The notes: a model not told the origin generated them from the sequence alone. A stretch of DNA of 64,000 bases from Shewanella frigidimarina (GCF_003797125.1 NZ_RKKE01000002.1:35561-99560), one strand, 5' to 3'. Numbered from the stretch's first letter, positions 7,257 to 16,782 are shown. A program made the numbers and translations.

Positions 7257-7554
7257 TTTTATGTTAGTACTTAAAAAAATAACACGTGCAACATTGATTT
7301 TTCATTTATTTAAATGGATTGATTACTTCTTAAATAATTGATGCTATTTTATTTATTTTTATATAAGCGGATGATTGATATAATAAGTGCTATTTAAATA
7401 AATTACACTGCTAATATAGATAGGGTTATTAATAATCATTTTGATGTGCAAAGTCATTACATAAAAAATAAGTGACTTTTAACAAGTTAATTTACTTACA
7501 CACATTAACTTATTACTTATTTTTAAGCTTTATGTTTAAAAAACACTTTCATAA
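7257..7554. other. AT-rich intergenic region between csgB copy 2 and the kinase gene
   Basis: No convincing gene is visible. The stretch is very AT-rich and contains weak dyads only, such as AAGTTAAT/ATTAACTT at 7484-7511, which could help end transcription of the nitrate operon. No strong terminator with a T-run follows the kinase stop. Confidence 0.4.
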
Positions 7555-9345
7555 TCAATTATTCCACCAAGAAGCCACTAAACATAAGAACAACGCGATT
7601 GAAATCACTTGCCAAAAACGCACAGGGTTACGGGCGATAAGAGGAACAAAATCTTTTACTGTTTGATTAGCTTTGGCGGTGGTTAATTGATGAATAAGCT
7701 CACAGGTGTCTGCTTGGCGTAGATTAGGATCAATATTAAGGGCTTTTTTTAATGCGTTATCCATCCACTCTGGCACCATTGGGTTTAATTGGTGCACACT
7801 AATGTAGTCTAAACATTGGTAATCCTGCCGCGTTCGACATTTCTCAAGTTTGCCTTTAAAGGGCAATTGTCCTGCCAACATCTCAAAAGCAATCACAGCA
7901 AGCGAAAACAAATCGGCACGGCCATCGGCTTGATAACCCAAGATAACTTCAGGAGCGGTGTAATCGGCTGTACCCAAAATACGATCTCGAGTTAACGGAC
8001 TACTAATTTCTGCTACGCCTTTAATATAACAAGAACCAAAATCGATGATTTTAACTACCCCTTCTCGGGTGATAAAAATATTATCCGGTTTCAAATCTTG
8101 ATGCAGCGTTTCACGCCGATGAAAGGCTCTGATCCCTAATTCAATTTGTTTTAGCAGTAATAAAACCTCTTCTACTGGCGCTTTTTTATGTTGGGTTAAC
8201 CATTCACCTAGGCTTATCCCCGATAAAAATTCAGTAACATAGTACAAAGCAGACTTTATTTTTTGCAGTTCGACAACCTTAACCACATGAGTACTGTTGA
8301 TACGTTGTCCTATCCAGCTTTCTAACATAAAACGTTCTATGTAAGCGGCATCATCAATGTAATTAACAGAAGGGGTTTTCATACAAAAAGCTTCGCCTTG
8401 GTCATTGACGACTCGATAAACCTGGCTGCGTTGTGATTGATGAAGTGTATGGGTTACCTGATAACCGTCTAACTTCATTCCAACGCTCAATGGTGGTGGA
8501 AACGGTTGACTCGACAAGCTTTGGTACACATCATCGATAGCTTGTTTCGGCAACTGGCTAACACTTAATAACTGCGAACTGAGGTTATCTTTACTGCCTA
8601 AATCAAACGCCTTTTTGTTTAACATTAAGCAAAATTGCTCACACAAATCATCACTAAGCATTGAATGTTGCTGACAAAGAACCGTCAGCTTTTGGTGTAT
8701 TTCAAATTCAGTGAGTACGTCATGCACACCATCGGTAGTCATTAAATACACATCACCGACTTCTACTGATAAGGTTTTGTAATCAACATCTAAGTTAACG
8801 TCCATTCCTAATGCGCGAGTGAGGTATTGGTTTGATGAATTGATATTGGTGCTGTGGTCGTGGGTTAATTGCAGTAATTCTCCGTGCCTAAAGCGATAAA
8901 TTCGCGAATCCCCCACATGCAACATGTGTACAGAACAAGACTTAAATACCAGTGCACTAAAAGTACATACAAAGCCACGCCTTGCATCACGATAATCTTG
9001 TCCTAATCCGTACAACCAACGATTCAAAGCCGTTAATACTTTGGAACTCGATGTTTGCACACCCCAGCTTTCAGGGGTGGAATAGTAATCCGCAAGAAAA
9101 TTACTCACACTAATGGCTGAAGCATGCGCACCGCCTTCAGCTGTACTGACGCCATCGCTGATAACACTTACGACACCTTTGGTTATCAGTGCTAAGCCAG
9201 ATGGAATACGAATACCGATGGCATCTTCATTTTGTGATTTACGGCCTTTTTCTGATGCTTGACCGACAACCAGTTGCAAGGTTGTAGCGAAGGGCAATGC
9301 CGCTTCGGTATTTGGGTTAACTAACGCTACAACCTCAGATGCCAT
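7555..9345 (-). CDS. PP2C phosphatase-Ser/Thr protein kinase fusion with C-terminal membrane anchor
   Basis: One chain carries both activities that add and remove protein phosphate. The N-terminal PP2C domain (about residues 25-265) has SDGVSTAEGGAH, HVGDSRIYRF, TTDGVHDV and GSKDNLS, the metal-binding aspartates of the family. The kinase domain (about 295-555) has the lysine in FCMKTP, HQDLKPDNIF, IIDFGSC and YTAPEV; its glycine loop is poorly conserved. One transmembrane helix (VISIALFLCLVASWW) lies at the very C-terminus. The frame is open to a TTG at 9381, but AGGGATCGAT precedes the ATG at 9345. It is the last gene of the nirB operon; such fusions accompany nas genes in Pseudomonas too. 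Its target is unknown. Confidence 0.85.
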   Translation of the reverse strand: MASEVVALVNPNTEAALPFATTLQLVVGQASEKGRKSQNEDAIGIRIPSGLALITKGVVSVISDGVSTAEGGAHASAISVSNFLADYYSTPESWGVQTSSSKVLTALNRWLYGLGQDYRDARRGFVCTFSALVFKSCSVHMLHVGDSRIYRFRHGELLQLTHDHSTNINSSNQYLTRALGMDVNLDVDYKTLSVEVGDVYLMTTDGVHDVLTEFEIHQKLTVLCQQHSMLSDDLCEQFCLMLNKKAFDLGSKDNLSSQLLSVSQLPKQAIDDVYQSLSSQPFPPPLSVGMKLDGYQVTHTLHQSQRSQVYRVVNDQGEAFCMKTPSVNYIDDAAYIERFMLESWIGQRINSTHVVKVVELQKIKSALYYVTEFLSGISLGEWLTQHKKAPVEEVLLLLKQIELGIRAFHRRETLHQDLKPDNIFITREGVVKIIDFGSCYIKGVAEISSPLTRDRILGTADYTAPEVILGYQADGRADLFSLAVIAFEMLAGQLPFKGKLEKCRTRQDYQCLDYISVHQLNPMVPEWMDNALKKALNIDPNLRQADTCELIHQLTTAKANQTVKDFVPLIARNPVRFWQVISIALFLCLVASWWNN

Positions 9346-9372
9346 ATCGATCCCTACATACGTTTTATTGCT

Positions 9373-9397
9373 AAGGCTCAAACAAGGTTTGAGCCTT
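9373..9397. repeat. Hairpin between nitrate transporter and kinase genes
   Basis: AAGGCTCAAAC and GTTTGAGCCTT pair perfectly over 11 bp with a 3-base loop, directly after the transporter stop. There is no T-run on the minus strand, so it may be an mRNA-processing or partial attenuation element that lowers kinase expression; this is inference. Confidence 0.6.
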
Positions 9398-9401
9398 CAG
9401 T

Positions 9402-10868
9402 TTAACTTACGCTGATTAACGTAACTTCGCCATGTTCATTGACTTCAGCAATATGCCCTTTGGGTTCATTCATAAAGAACAAAGTAATAAAACCAAATAC
9501 GGCACTAACTGCAATCACATAAAAGAAGATTTGAGTAGACACGATGGAATATACAGTTAAGAAAAACACTGCGCCGACATTACCATAAGCCCCTGTCATA
9601 CCAGCAATTTGCCCTGTTAAACGACGCTTGATCAGCGGCACTGCAGCAAACACAGCACCTTCGCCACCTTGAACAAAGAATGAGCATGCCATAACGACTG
9701 CTACAGCCAAAGGCAATGACCATGACGAATCAATTTGTGCCACCGATAAATAACCAATAGCTAACCCTGCAGTTAATATTAACAAGGTCGTTTTACGACC
9801 AAATTTATCACTTAACCAGCCACCGCCAGGACGAGACATTAAGTTCATAAAGGCATAGCTTGATGCCAACATACCGGCTTGTGCCATGCCAAGCTCGAAC
9901 GTTTCGGCAAAAAAGAGTGGCAACATAGATACCACGGCAAGCTCAGAGCCAAAGGTAGTGAAATACAACACATTCAAAACAGCAACTTGCTTAAACTGAT
10001 AGCGTTCAAACTCAGGCACTTCCATTGAAAACAAGTGCTTGTTCACTTGGTACGTTTGGTAAAAATCGAACAAAAACACCACCACCAACCCAAGATAAAT
10101 AAGGTAGGTTGCATCTTGAGTAAACATACTCACACCAGCAGGAGACAGTTTCCAACCTAACAACGCTAACGTGGCATACATAGGTACCTTCATAACGATC
10201 AGTAACACATAGTCACTTTTGCTGGTGACTTCTAAGCCGCCACCCTTTTTAGGTTTAAAGTAAGTCGAACCTTTTGGGGTATCAGTCACATTGAAGTAAT
10301 ACACAAACGCAAACAACAAACTCATTAAACCGGTAATGCCAATCGCATAGCGCCATCCGTCAGGGCCACCAAAAGCAAGTGCAACGGCCGGTAACGTAAA
10401 GGCTGCTGCAGCTGAACCAAAGTTACCCCATCCGCCATATATGCCTTCAGCTGTACCTAACTCTTTAGCCGGAAACCATTCACTCACCATACGGATACCA
10501 ACCACAAAACCAGCACCAATAAAACCAATCAGAAATCGGGCTAACGCTAACTGCTCAAAGGTGTCGGCTACCGCGAACATAAAGCAAGGAATTGAACAGA
10601 TCCCTAGTAAGGCAGAATAAGTAATCCTTGGACCATATTTGTCGGTCACCATACCAATGATAATCCGCGCAGGGATCGTTAGAGCTACGTTGAGGATCAG
10701 CAGTGTTTTAATTTGAGCTGTAGTCAGCCCTAAACTGTCAGCAATAACACTCACTAATGGGGCAGCGTTAAACCACACCACAAAAGTGATAAAAAATGCC
10801 ATCCAACTTAAATGCATGATTTTCATCTTGCCGCGAAAAGAAAACAGATTAAATTTGTCAGCACTCAT
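9402..10868 (-). CDS. narK: MFS nitrate/nitrite transporter (NarK/NasA family)
   Basis: Inner-membrane major facilitator carrier that should bring nitrate in for assimilation. Family signs: [18 protein letters not shown] in helix 1, the arginine-containing [28 protein letters not shown] and a second nitrate-signature-like [12 protein letters not shown]. The ATG at 10868 is preceded by AAAGGAGCCGTT and gives 488 aa, starting [19 protein letters not shown]; the upstream extension lies in the nirD tail and is rejected. It follows nirD by 10 nt. The position in a nas operon points to assimilatory uptake rather than respiratory exchange. Confidence 0.9.
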   Translation of the reverse strand: MSADKFNLFSFRGKMKIMHLSWMAFFITFVVWFNAAPLVSVIADSLGLTTAQIKTLLILNVALTIPARIIIGMVTDKYGPRITYSALLGICSIPCFMFAVADTFEQLALARFLIGFIGAGFVVGIRMVSEWFPAKELGTAEGIYGGWGNFGSAAAAFTLPAVALAFGGPDGWRYAIGITGLMSLLFAFVYYFNVTDTPKGSTYFKPKKGGGLEVTSKSDYVLLIVMKVPMYATLALLGWKLSPAGVSMFTQDATYLIYLGLVVVFLFDFYQTYQVNKHLFSMEVPEFERYQFKQVAVLNVLYFTTFGSELAVVSMLPLFFAETFELGMAQAGMLASSYAFMNLMSRPGGGWLSDKFGRKTTLLILTAGLAIGYLSVAQIDSSWSLPLAVAVVMACSFFVQGGEGAVFAAVPLIKRRLTGQIAGMTGAYGNVGAVFFLTVYSIVSTQIFFYVIAVSAVFGFITLFFMNEPKGHIAEVNEHGEVTLISVS

Positions 10869-10878
10869 AACGGCTCCT

Positions 10879-11205
10879 TTATGACTGAGCCAAGACAAAC
10901 ACATTGCCTTGCTCAGTTTTAATGTCGAATGGTTTAACCACTAAATCAGCATTTTCAATGCAACGTCCGTTATCTAAACGGTAATGTTGTTTATAAAGCG
11001 GTGAAGCGACACAAAGCTCTCCATCGATTTCACAAATCAGTCCTCTTGCCAGCAAACTCACACCACTGGCGGGGTCAACGTTATCAAGGGCAAATAAACC
11101 GTCATCCCCTAAATTAAAAATGGCAACGGCCCGCCCTGCTACCCAAGCGGCTATTCCTGTGCCTTTTGGCATGCTTGCTTCATTACACACATTTATCCAA
11201 TTCAT
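10879..11205 (-). CDS. nirD: Nitrite reductase small subunit NirD
   Basis: Rieske-like small subunit of the NADH-dependent assimilatory nitrite reductase. At 108 aa it has the usual NirD length; it contains [34 protein letters not shown] and [25 protein letters not shown], the NirD version of a Rieske fold lacking the Cys/His cluster ligands. Its start overlaps the nirB stop by 4 nt (ATGA), consistent with a stoichiometric NirBD complex. Confidence 0.93.
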   Translation of the reverse strand: MNWINVCNEASMPKGTGIAAWVAGRAVAIFNLGDDGLFALDNVDPASGVSLLARGLICEIDGELCVASPLYKQHYRLDNGRCIENADLVVKPFDIKTEQGNVFVLAQS

Positions 11206-13805
11206 GCTAATTCCTCCACTGCGAGTTGTGCTGCATCGTCTGTAATATCTTTAATCGCTATTGTTCCTGCCCCTGCGTCTTTAATACTCGGGAAACGTTG
11301 CTCACGAATTCGCTGGTAAGCACTGGTATCTGCTTCTGGCGCATCACTTGGATTAACAAACTCATTAAAGCGCGCCAAAAAGGCCGGTTGTTCAAGGCTG
11401 GTTTTCCACTCACATTGGTATGTGGCGGCAATATGGTCCATCTGCTGCTCTAAGATCGAGTTAATCCCCAACGCATCGTCAATAACGACTGATTGTAAAT
11501 ATGCTAGGCCACCTTCTAATGAATCCATCCAGATCGAGGTACGCTGCAATTTGTCTGCGGTTTTGACATAAAACATCAAAATGCGATCGATGTATTTATA
11601 GAGGTCTTGAGTTGATAAGTCGGTGGCAAATAAATCACCGTGGCGTGGACGCATGCCGCCATTGCCAGCCACATATAAGTTCCAACCTTTGTCGGTTGCG
11701 ATAATGCCGATGTCTTTACTTTGTGCTTCAGCACATTCACGAGTACAGCCCGACACCGCAAATTTTAATTTATGTGGACTGCGTAAGCCTTTGTAACGAT
11801 TTTCTAAATCGATAGCGAAACCGACTGCATCTTGTACGCCATAACGACACCAAGTACTGCCAACACATGACTTAACTGTTCTTAGTGATTTGCCATAGGC
11901 ATGGCCAGTTTCAAAACCAGCATCAATGAGTTTTTTCCAAATTTCGGGTAGCTGCGACAAGGTTGCACCAAACATATCAATACGTTGGCCACCCGTTATC
12001 TTGGTATAGAGGTCATATTCTTGAGCAATTTGGCCCATGGCGATAAGTTTAGTTGGAGTGATTTCACCACCAGCGACTCGCGGCACAATAGAATAAGTGC
12101 CGTCTTTTTGGATGTTGCCTAAGTAAGCATCATTGGTATCTTGCAATTGCACATGACCCAGATTTTGATCCAGCACATAATGATTTTGTAGGCTGGCAAA
12201 TATGGACGCGGCTGCAGGTTTGCAAATATCACAGCCATATGCGTGACCACTGGCTGAAGGTTTGCCATGCAGAGTGATTAAGGTATTGAAATCATTAATG
12301 CCTTCGACTTGGCATAAGTGATACAAGGCTTGTCGGTCATGATCAAAATGGGCACAAATCCCAGCATTAAAGTCGAGCCCTGCTGCTTGTAAGGTTTGAT
12401 CAATAATTTTTTGAACTAACGGCGCACAGCCACCACAACCCGATGCAGCTCGAGTACATGACTTAATCTCGGCCATTTTATGATTGCCAGCAGTCACAGC
12501 CTCAACAATGTCGCCCTTGGTCACTTGATGACAAGAACACACAATAGAGGTGTCTTTTAAATCGGCTTCGTTTTCAGCACCGGCTAGCAATAACTCAACT
12601 GCAGAACCTTCAATCTCGTCTTGAGACAAATAGCTATCAAGCAAACGGCTGTAATCGCTGTTATCGCCAATCAGCACTGCACCTTTTAAATATTTACCGG
12701 TTTCGTCTAACCATAATTTTTTATAAATACCCGCCTGGTTATCCGATAACTCAACAAACTGGGCGTTATCAAAACCACGGCTAGCGCCAATTGCGGCCAC
12801 ATCAACACCCAGCAACTTTAATTTGGTGCTCATGTCTGCACCGGTAAATGACTGTGAAACAGTATTTGATCCTAATGATGCAATATGCGACGCCACAACA
12901 CGGGCCATTTGATAACCCGGAGCCACTAAACCAAATATTTTTTGCTGCCATAATGCACATTCACCAATAGCATAGACATCTGGCGCAGAAGTTAAGCAGT
13001 AGTCATCAATTTCAATACCGCCACGCTCACCGATACAGATATTTGAAACTCGAGCTAATGAATCTTGTGGACGAATACCGGCAGAAAACACAATCATGTC
13101 AGTTTCAAGACAAGACTCATCATTAAAGGTCATTCGGTGCATTGCCGTTTCACCGTCAATGATCGCAGTGGTGGCTTTTGATGTATGTACACTCACGCCG
13201 AGCTGTTCAATTTTACTGCACAGTAATTCACCCGCTTTATCATTTAGCTGAACGGGCATCAATTGTGGTGCAAACTCAACAACGTGGGTTTTTACCCCGA
13301 GCTGCATCATGGCATTTGCGGCTTCTAAACCTAATAGTCCACCACCAACAACCACCCCAACTTGACTGTTTTGCGCAGCAGCTTGAATCGCTTCAAGATC
13401 TTCAATGGTGCGATACACCAAGCACTGAGCACGATCGTTACCCTGTATCGGTGGTACAAACGGAAATGATCCCGTTGCAAGTACTAAACGGGTATAAGAA
13501 TAATGGTCACCTTGTGCGCTGGTCACCGTTTTGGCGGCAATATCAATTGCCGTAATAGGCGTGTTTAAGTGAAGCGTAATGCCCCAATCTTGATAATCTT
13601 GCGCACTGGTTAACATCAGTAGATCAGCGCTACCAGTCTCAAAATATTTTGACAACTGCACTCGGTCATAAGCTGGACGCGGCTCTTCGCCAAACACGTG
13701 CACGTCAAACGTTTTATTGAGACCTAAACTGCAAAGTTGCTCAATAAAATGATGACCAACCATGCCATTACCTACGACCACTAACTTGGGTTTTGAGACT
13801 GCCAT
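11202..13805 (-). CDS. nirB: NADH-dependent assimilatory nitrite reductase large subunit NirB
   Basis: Reduces nitrite to ammonium in the cytoplasm using NADH, FAD, [Fe-S] and siroheme. Domains in order: FAD/NAD(P) oxidoreductase (VVVGNGMVGHHF, GVVVGGGLLGLEAAN, YAIGECA), BFD-like [2Fe-2S] domain (CSCHQV and CGGCAPLV), then sulfite/nitrite reductase repeats with siroheme-[4Fe-4S] ligands in SCVGSTWCRYG and SGCTRECAEA. The ATG at 13805, preceded by AAGGAG, gives 867 aa (MAVSKPKLVVVGNGM). The upstream open frame covers the leader hairpin and is not coding. First gene of the nirB-nirD-transporter-kinase unit. Confidence 0.95.
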   Translation of the reverse strand: MAVSKPKLVVVGNGMVGHHFIEQLCSLGLNKTFDVHVFGEEPRPAYDRVQLSKYFETGSADLLMLTSAQDYQDWGITLHLNTPITAIDIAAKTVTSAQGDHYSYTRLVLATGSFPFVPPIQGNDRAQCLVYRTIEDLEAIQAAAQNSQVGVVVGGGLLGLEAANAMMQLGVKTHVVEFAPQLMPVQLNDKAGELLCSKIEQLGVSVHTSKATTAIIDGETAMHRMTFNDESCLETDMIVFSAGIRPQDSLARVSNICIGERGGIEIDDYCLTSAPDVYAIGECALWQQKIFGLVAPGYQMARVVASHIASLGSNTVSQSFTGADMSTKLKLLGVDVAAIGASRGFDNAQFVELSDNQAGIYKKLWLDETGKYLKGAVLIGDNSDYSRLLDSYLSQDEIEGSAVELLLAGAENEADLKDTSIVCSCHQVTKGDIVEAVTAGNHKMAEIKSCTRAASGCGGCAPLVQKIIDQTLQAAGLDFNAGICAHFDHDRQALYHLCQVEGINDFNTLITLHGKPSASGHAYGCDICKPAAASIFASLQNHYVLDQNLGHVQLQDTNDAYLGNIQKDGTYSIVPRVAGGEITPTKLIAMGQIAQEYDLYTKITGGQRIDMFGATLSQLPEIWKKLIDAGFETGHAYGKSLRTVKSCVGSTWCRYGVQDAVGFAIDLENRYKGLRSPHKLKFAVSGCTRECAEAQSKDIGIIATDKGWNLYVAGNGGMRPRHGDLFATDLSTQDLYKYIDRILMFYVKTADKLQRTSIWMDSLEGGLAYLQSVVIDDALGINSILEQQMDHIAATYQCEWKTSLEQPAFLARFNEFVNPSDAPEADTSAYQRIREQRFPSIKDAGAGTIAIKDITDDAAQLAVEELA

Positions 13806-13828
13806 ATCCAACTCCTTCATGCCTTGGA

Positions 13829-13876
13829 CCGTAAAAAGCAAAATGGCGCCAACTCCGCTTAAGAGTTGGCGCCATT
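13829..13876 (-). terminator. Leader terminator (attenuator) in front of nirB
   Basis: Reading leftward, AATGGCGCCAACTC and GAGTTGGCGCCATT form a perfect 14-bp stem with a 7-base loop, followed by TTTTGCTTTTT. It lies between the sigma-54 promoter and the nirB ribosome binding site, so it would stop transcription before nirB unless relieved. Klebsiella nasF and Pseudomonas/Azotobacter nas leaders use this design with an ANTAR protein, which is encoded immediately upstream here. Confidence 0.82.
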
Positions 13877-13985
13877 GCCTGTTGAGATCCAAATTTTTAA
13901 AATAAACTGCTGAGGTAAACGAGCCAATTAGTTGCTGCCGTTCACACTATCGTCAATCTGATACTTTATTCATTATAAGTATTGT

Positions 13986-14004
13986 TTGCAGGCTCTATGC
14001 CAAC
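13986..14004 (-). promoter_or_regulatory. Sigma-54 (RpoN) promoter of the nirB operon
   Basis: On the minus strand TTGGCATAGAGCCTGCAA has GG and GC separated by exactly 10 bases (GG at 14000-14001, GC at 13988-13989), the -24/-12 signature. Transcription would start near 13975, giving a leader of about 170 nt that includes the terminator hairpin. Confidence 0.7.
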
Positions 14005-14046
14005 TACAAAACAAACTTAACCTATTGATTAATTTGTTTTAAAAAA

Positions 14047-14739
14047 TCAACAATCTTTACTGAACGGTCTATGGTTGTCCATATTAGTCACAACCGCACC
14101 AAAATGAGGCGCACCATCATTGTTCGCCACGGTGTTAAGTGGTTCTACAGGACTATGATTCCGAGTAACGACAGCAATAATTTGCGCCGACATTTGTGCC
14201 AATGACAAACCTTTTTGCATCGCTTGTTGTTGAATAATCTGATGTGCTTTGGTTTCATCAAATCCTTGCGCCATAACAATTAATTTTGCTTGGCTAAGCA
14301 ATTTTAAACTGCGGATTTCATCAGCCAATTTCTTAAATTCGACTAGCGTTTTACTCGCAGCATTAAAACGTGCTTGAGCCAAACTAATGACACTGGTTAA
14401 GCGATTAACACTCAACGTCTCTGGAATAAAAGTGATGCGACCACAATCAAGTAACTCGGTTAATGCTGTCTGCTGCCATGTTTTGGCATTGACAACTATT
14501 ACCATAGGCTTGCTTGTTAATGTACGTTGGATTAGTGCTTGGATTTGAGCGTGCAATGTGTCGGTTAATATCAACAAGGTATCAAATGTTTGTTGGTGTA
14601 ATCGTTGCTCAACTTGGCTTACAGAAGTCAGCACAGTGACATGTCCAAACGCAGCCAAACAAGCTTGGTACTGTACAATTTCACAATCGACTACTGGAAC
14701 GGCCGAGAAACTCGAGTCACAAAATATTAAACTGCGCAT
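14047..14739 (-). CDS. ANTAR-domain antiterminator (NasT-like) of nitrate assimilation
   Basis: Probable RNA-binding positive regulator that lets polymerase pass the nirB leader terminator. The C-terminal half holds an ANTAR domain: LKLLSQAKLIVMAQGFDETKAHQIIQQQAMQKGLSL, with the helix pattern A-K-x-x-x-M-x-x-G and A-x-x-x-I-x-x-x-A of NasT/AmiR. The N-terminal half resembles a receiver domain without a clear phospho-aspartate. After the ANTAR domain there is a 40-residue tail of unknown role. ATG at 14739 has AGGGTG upstream; ATG at 14760 has none. It overlaps the preceding TrpD2-like gene. No NasS nitrate-sensor gene is present in the window. Confidence 0.8.
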   Translation of the reverse strand: MRSLIFCDSSFSAVPVVDCEIVQYQACLAAFGHVTVLTSVSQVEQRLHQQTFDTLLILTDTLHAQIQALIQRTLTSKPMVIVVNAKTWQQTALTELLDCGRITFIPETLSVNRLTSVISLAQARFNAASKTLVEFKKLADEIRSLKLLSQAKLIVMAQGFDETKAHQIIQQQAMQKGLSLAQMSAQIIAVVTRNHSPVEPLNTVANNDGAPHFGAVVTNMDNHRPFSKDC

Positions 14740-15905
14740 AACAACACCCTGTTCCGCCATTGTTTTAGTGGACTATCTGCTGTATTAAAACGGTTTGTCC
14801 AACATTGTTGGCTTAAATTAACTGCTTGTTCTGTTGTAATAATTGCAGTTGTATTGGGTTCCGTCATAGCTGATTTACGACTCAGTAATAACAGCACAGC
14901 AGCCAAAGTGGCCGTAACACTGCTAAGCGCTTGCTCAATCATGGTGCGTGACATTAATGTTGTCAGCGCATCTGCAGAAAAAGGTTCTTGTTCGCGCCAT
15001 AGAAGCGCAAGAATATCGCTAGACAATTCAGCTTGGCCCACTTTTTCACCAGAAAAGCCTTCTAATAACGTAGGGATAGATAAGCTCGATACCGCTATAT
15101 TATCTGTCTGTCCGTTGACGACAGTTATCGTGGTTGCCACTCTTGGATTACACTCGGTTTCACCTTGTAAGCCTTTAAAAATAGCCACACTGCCGGCGTG
15201 ATATTCGCTTTTCTCAAATAAAATTTCGCATATTCCTTGGTGTACCGTATCTAATCCAGGGTGAAAATAACTGCGAAGGCTTATTGGTGCATTAGTTGGG
15301 TTCATGCAACGCGCTGCGGTTTGAATCAAACTGCGTAGACCTAATTCTTGATGTAATTGGCGACACTCATCTAACACAGGGGCTAAATCACCGGCGCATA
15401 CGTAAACAATGTTATCTGAATGCAACGCCGCTTTGGCCATTTGCGGTGTAGTACAACACGCAATATTAAGCGACGCTAAACATGATTCAACATGGCGGCG
15501 ATGAGGTAGAGCTTGGCTGTCACCGTGTAACATCACTCGAACACCCTGTTTTGCTAATAACTTAGCGACGAGTAAAAGCCAAGGTAACTGCTCGCGCTTG
15601 CCCGCATACACAGGCCAGTCGATATCGACCTCAAGCGAATGCCAATCTTTGTCTACAGTGCGACGTAAACCGGCCACCATGCCTGATATTTCTTCAGTCG
15701 TTTCGCCGCGCACGCGCATGAGCATCATGGCACTGGCCATTTGTGCGCGCGTTGCTTTTCTTTTAGCAAAACCTTCAAGCAGCAAACATGCCTCGTCAAA
15801 CGTTAATGCACGAGAGCCTTTTTCGCCCTTACCTAATGCTTTTATCAACAAACGAAAGTCAAACTCATCCACGGATGTCAGCGTTAACTCACCCATTTTA
15901 GGCAT
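14727..15905 (-). CDS. TrpD2/YbiB-like glycosyltransferase-fold protein in the nas operon
   Basis: Homologue of anthranilate phosphoribosyltransferase by fold: an N-terminal helical part (LTFDEACLLLEGFAKRKATRAQMASAMMLMRVRGET) and the nucleoside-phosphorylase-like body. The TrpD phosphate loop GTGGD is replaced by MLHGDSQALPHRR, and there is a YbiB-type GSVAIFKGLQGETECNP segment, so tryptophan synthesis is unlikely. E. coli YbiB (TrpD2) is reported to bind nucleic acids. ATG at 15905 with GAGG upstream overlaps the cobA stop by 8 nt. Lying between cobA and the ANTAR gene, it may take part in nas regulation; that is inference. Confidence 0.7.
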   Translation of the reverse strand: MPKMGELTLTSVDEFDFRLLIKALGKGEKGSRALTFDEACLLLEGFAKRKATRAQMASAMMLMRVRGETTEEISGMVAGLRRTVDKDWHSLEVDIDWPVYAGKREQLPWLLLVAKLLAKQGVRVMLHGDSQALPHRRHVESCLASLNIACCTTPQMAKAALHSDNIVYVCAGDLAPVLDECRQLHQELGLRSLIQTAARCMNPTNAPISLRSYFHPGLDTVHQGICEILFEKSEYHAGSVAIFKGLQGETECNPRVATTITVVNGQTDNIAVSSLSIPTLLEGFSGEKVGQAELSSDILALLWREQEPFSADALTTLMSRTMIEQALSSVTATLAAVLLLLSRKSAMTEPNTTAIITTEQAVNLSQQCWTNRFNTADSPLKQWRNRVLLCAV

Positions 15906-16782
15906 ATAAAGCCTCGTACCCATATTCTAATGGGGGTTGTGTTGCATCAACGTCAATATCGGCAAGTAAAGCATTCAGCTGTTGACCAACAGACACCACG
16001 TCACCAATGATGATTAACGTCGGCCCAGAGTCTTTAATGGTTAACGCTGCATCGGCCATAGAAGCGACTGTGGCATAAGTGACAATTTGATTCGGCCTGC
16101 CACCATTGGTGACTAGCGCTACCGGCAAATTTGCGCCACATTGAGCATCAAGTAATCCAACTGAAATGCTTTGTGCTTGTTCTTTACCCATATAAAACAC
16201 TAACGTAGATTGCGCCGCTAACAATGCTTGCCACTGAGTTGGAGCATTGGCATTATCGGCATCGGTCATTTTGGTGCCGGTGATCAGTGTGACACTGCGG
16301 GCCATACCACGATACGTTAATGGAATGCCGGTACTTGATGCACAACCTAACGCTGCTGTAACACCTGGAATAAATTGCGACCGGATACCATTTTGTGCAA
16401 GGTAATGCGCTTCTTCTGAACCTCTACCAAAAATATGCGGATCGCCGCCCTTTAAGCGCACCACTTTTAATCCTTGCTGCGCCAATGTCAGTAATAATTC
16501 ATTAATATCGTCTTGCTTTTTACTCGGTTGACCACAGCGTTTACCCACAAAGTGACGCTGACAACTCGGGGTTACTAACGTCAAAATGTCACTACTCACC
16601 AGGCTGTCAAACACCAACGCTTCAGCTTGTGCCACTATTCTAGCGGCCCTAAGTGTCATTAACTCTAATTGACCACAACCCGCACCAACAATAGCCACAT
16701 CACCCGCGTGTAATTCATTTGCGGCATGCCCTAAAGCATTTATAGATTGATGACCTTTTATCATTGCTTCTACTGTTTTCAT
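15898..16782 (-). CDS. cobA: Uroporphyrinogen-III C-methyltransferase
   Basis: SAM-dependent enzyme making precorrin-2, the precursor of siroheme required by NirB. It carries VVRLKGGDPHIFGRGSEE, PGVTAALGCASSTGIPLTYRG and TGTKM, the SUMT signatures. 294 aa. The first loop reads GAGCGQLELMTLRAA where the family normally has GAGPGD-PELLT, a double substitution in the SAM-side loop. The start overlaps the nasA stop (TAATG), and the end overlaps the next gene, so it is translationally coupled in the nasA operon. Confidence 0.9.
   Translation of the reverse strand: MKTVEAMIKGHQSINALGHAANELHAGDVAIVGAGCGQLELMTLRAARIVAQAEALVFDSLVSSDILTLVTPSCQRHFVGKRCGQPSKKQDDINELLLTLAQQGLKVVRLKGGDPHIFGRGSEEAHYLAQNGIRSQFIPGVTAALGCASSTGIPLTYRGMARSVTLITGTKMTDADNANAPTQWQALLAAQSTLVFYMGKEQAQSISVGLLDAQCGANLPVALVTNGGRPNQIVTYATVASMADAALTIKDSGPTLIIIGDVVSVGQQLNALLADIDVDATQPPLEYGYEALYA

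Noticed and set aside
13178..13555. 125-codon open frame antisense to nirB
   Set aside because: Lies wholly inside the conserved NirB flavin domain and has no protein-like composition or family match.
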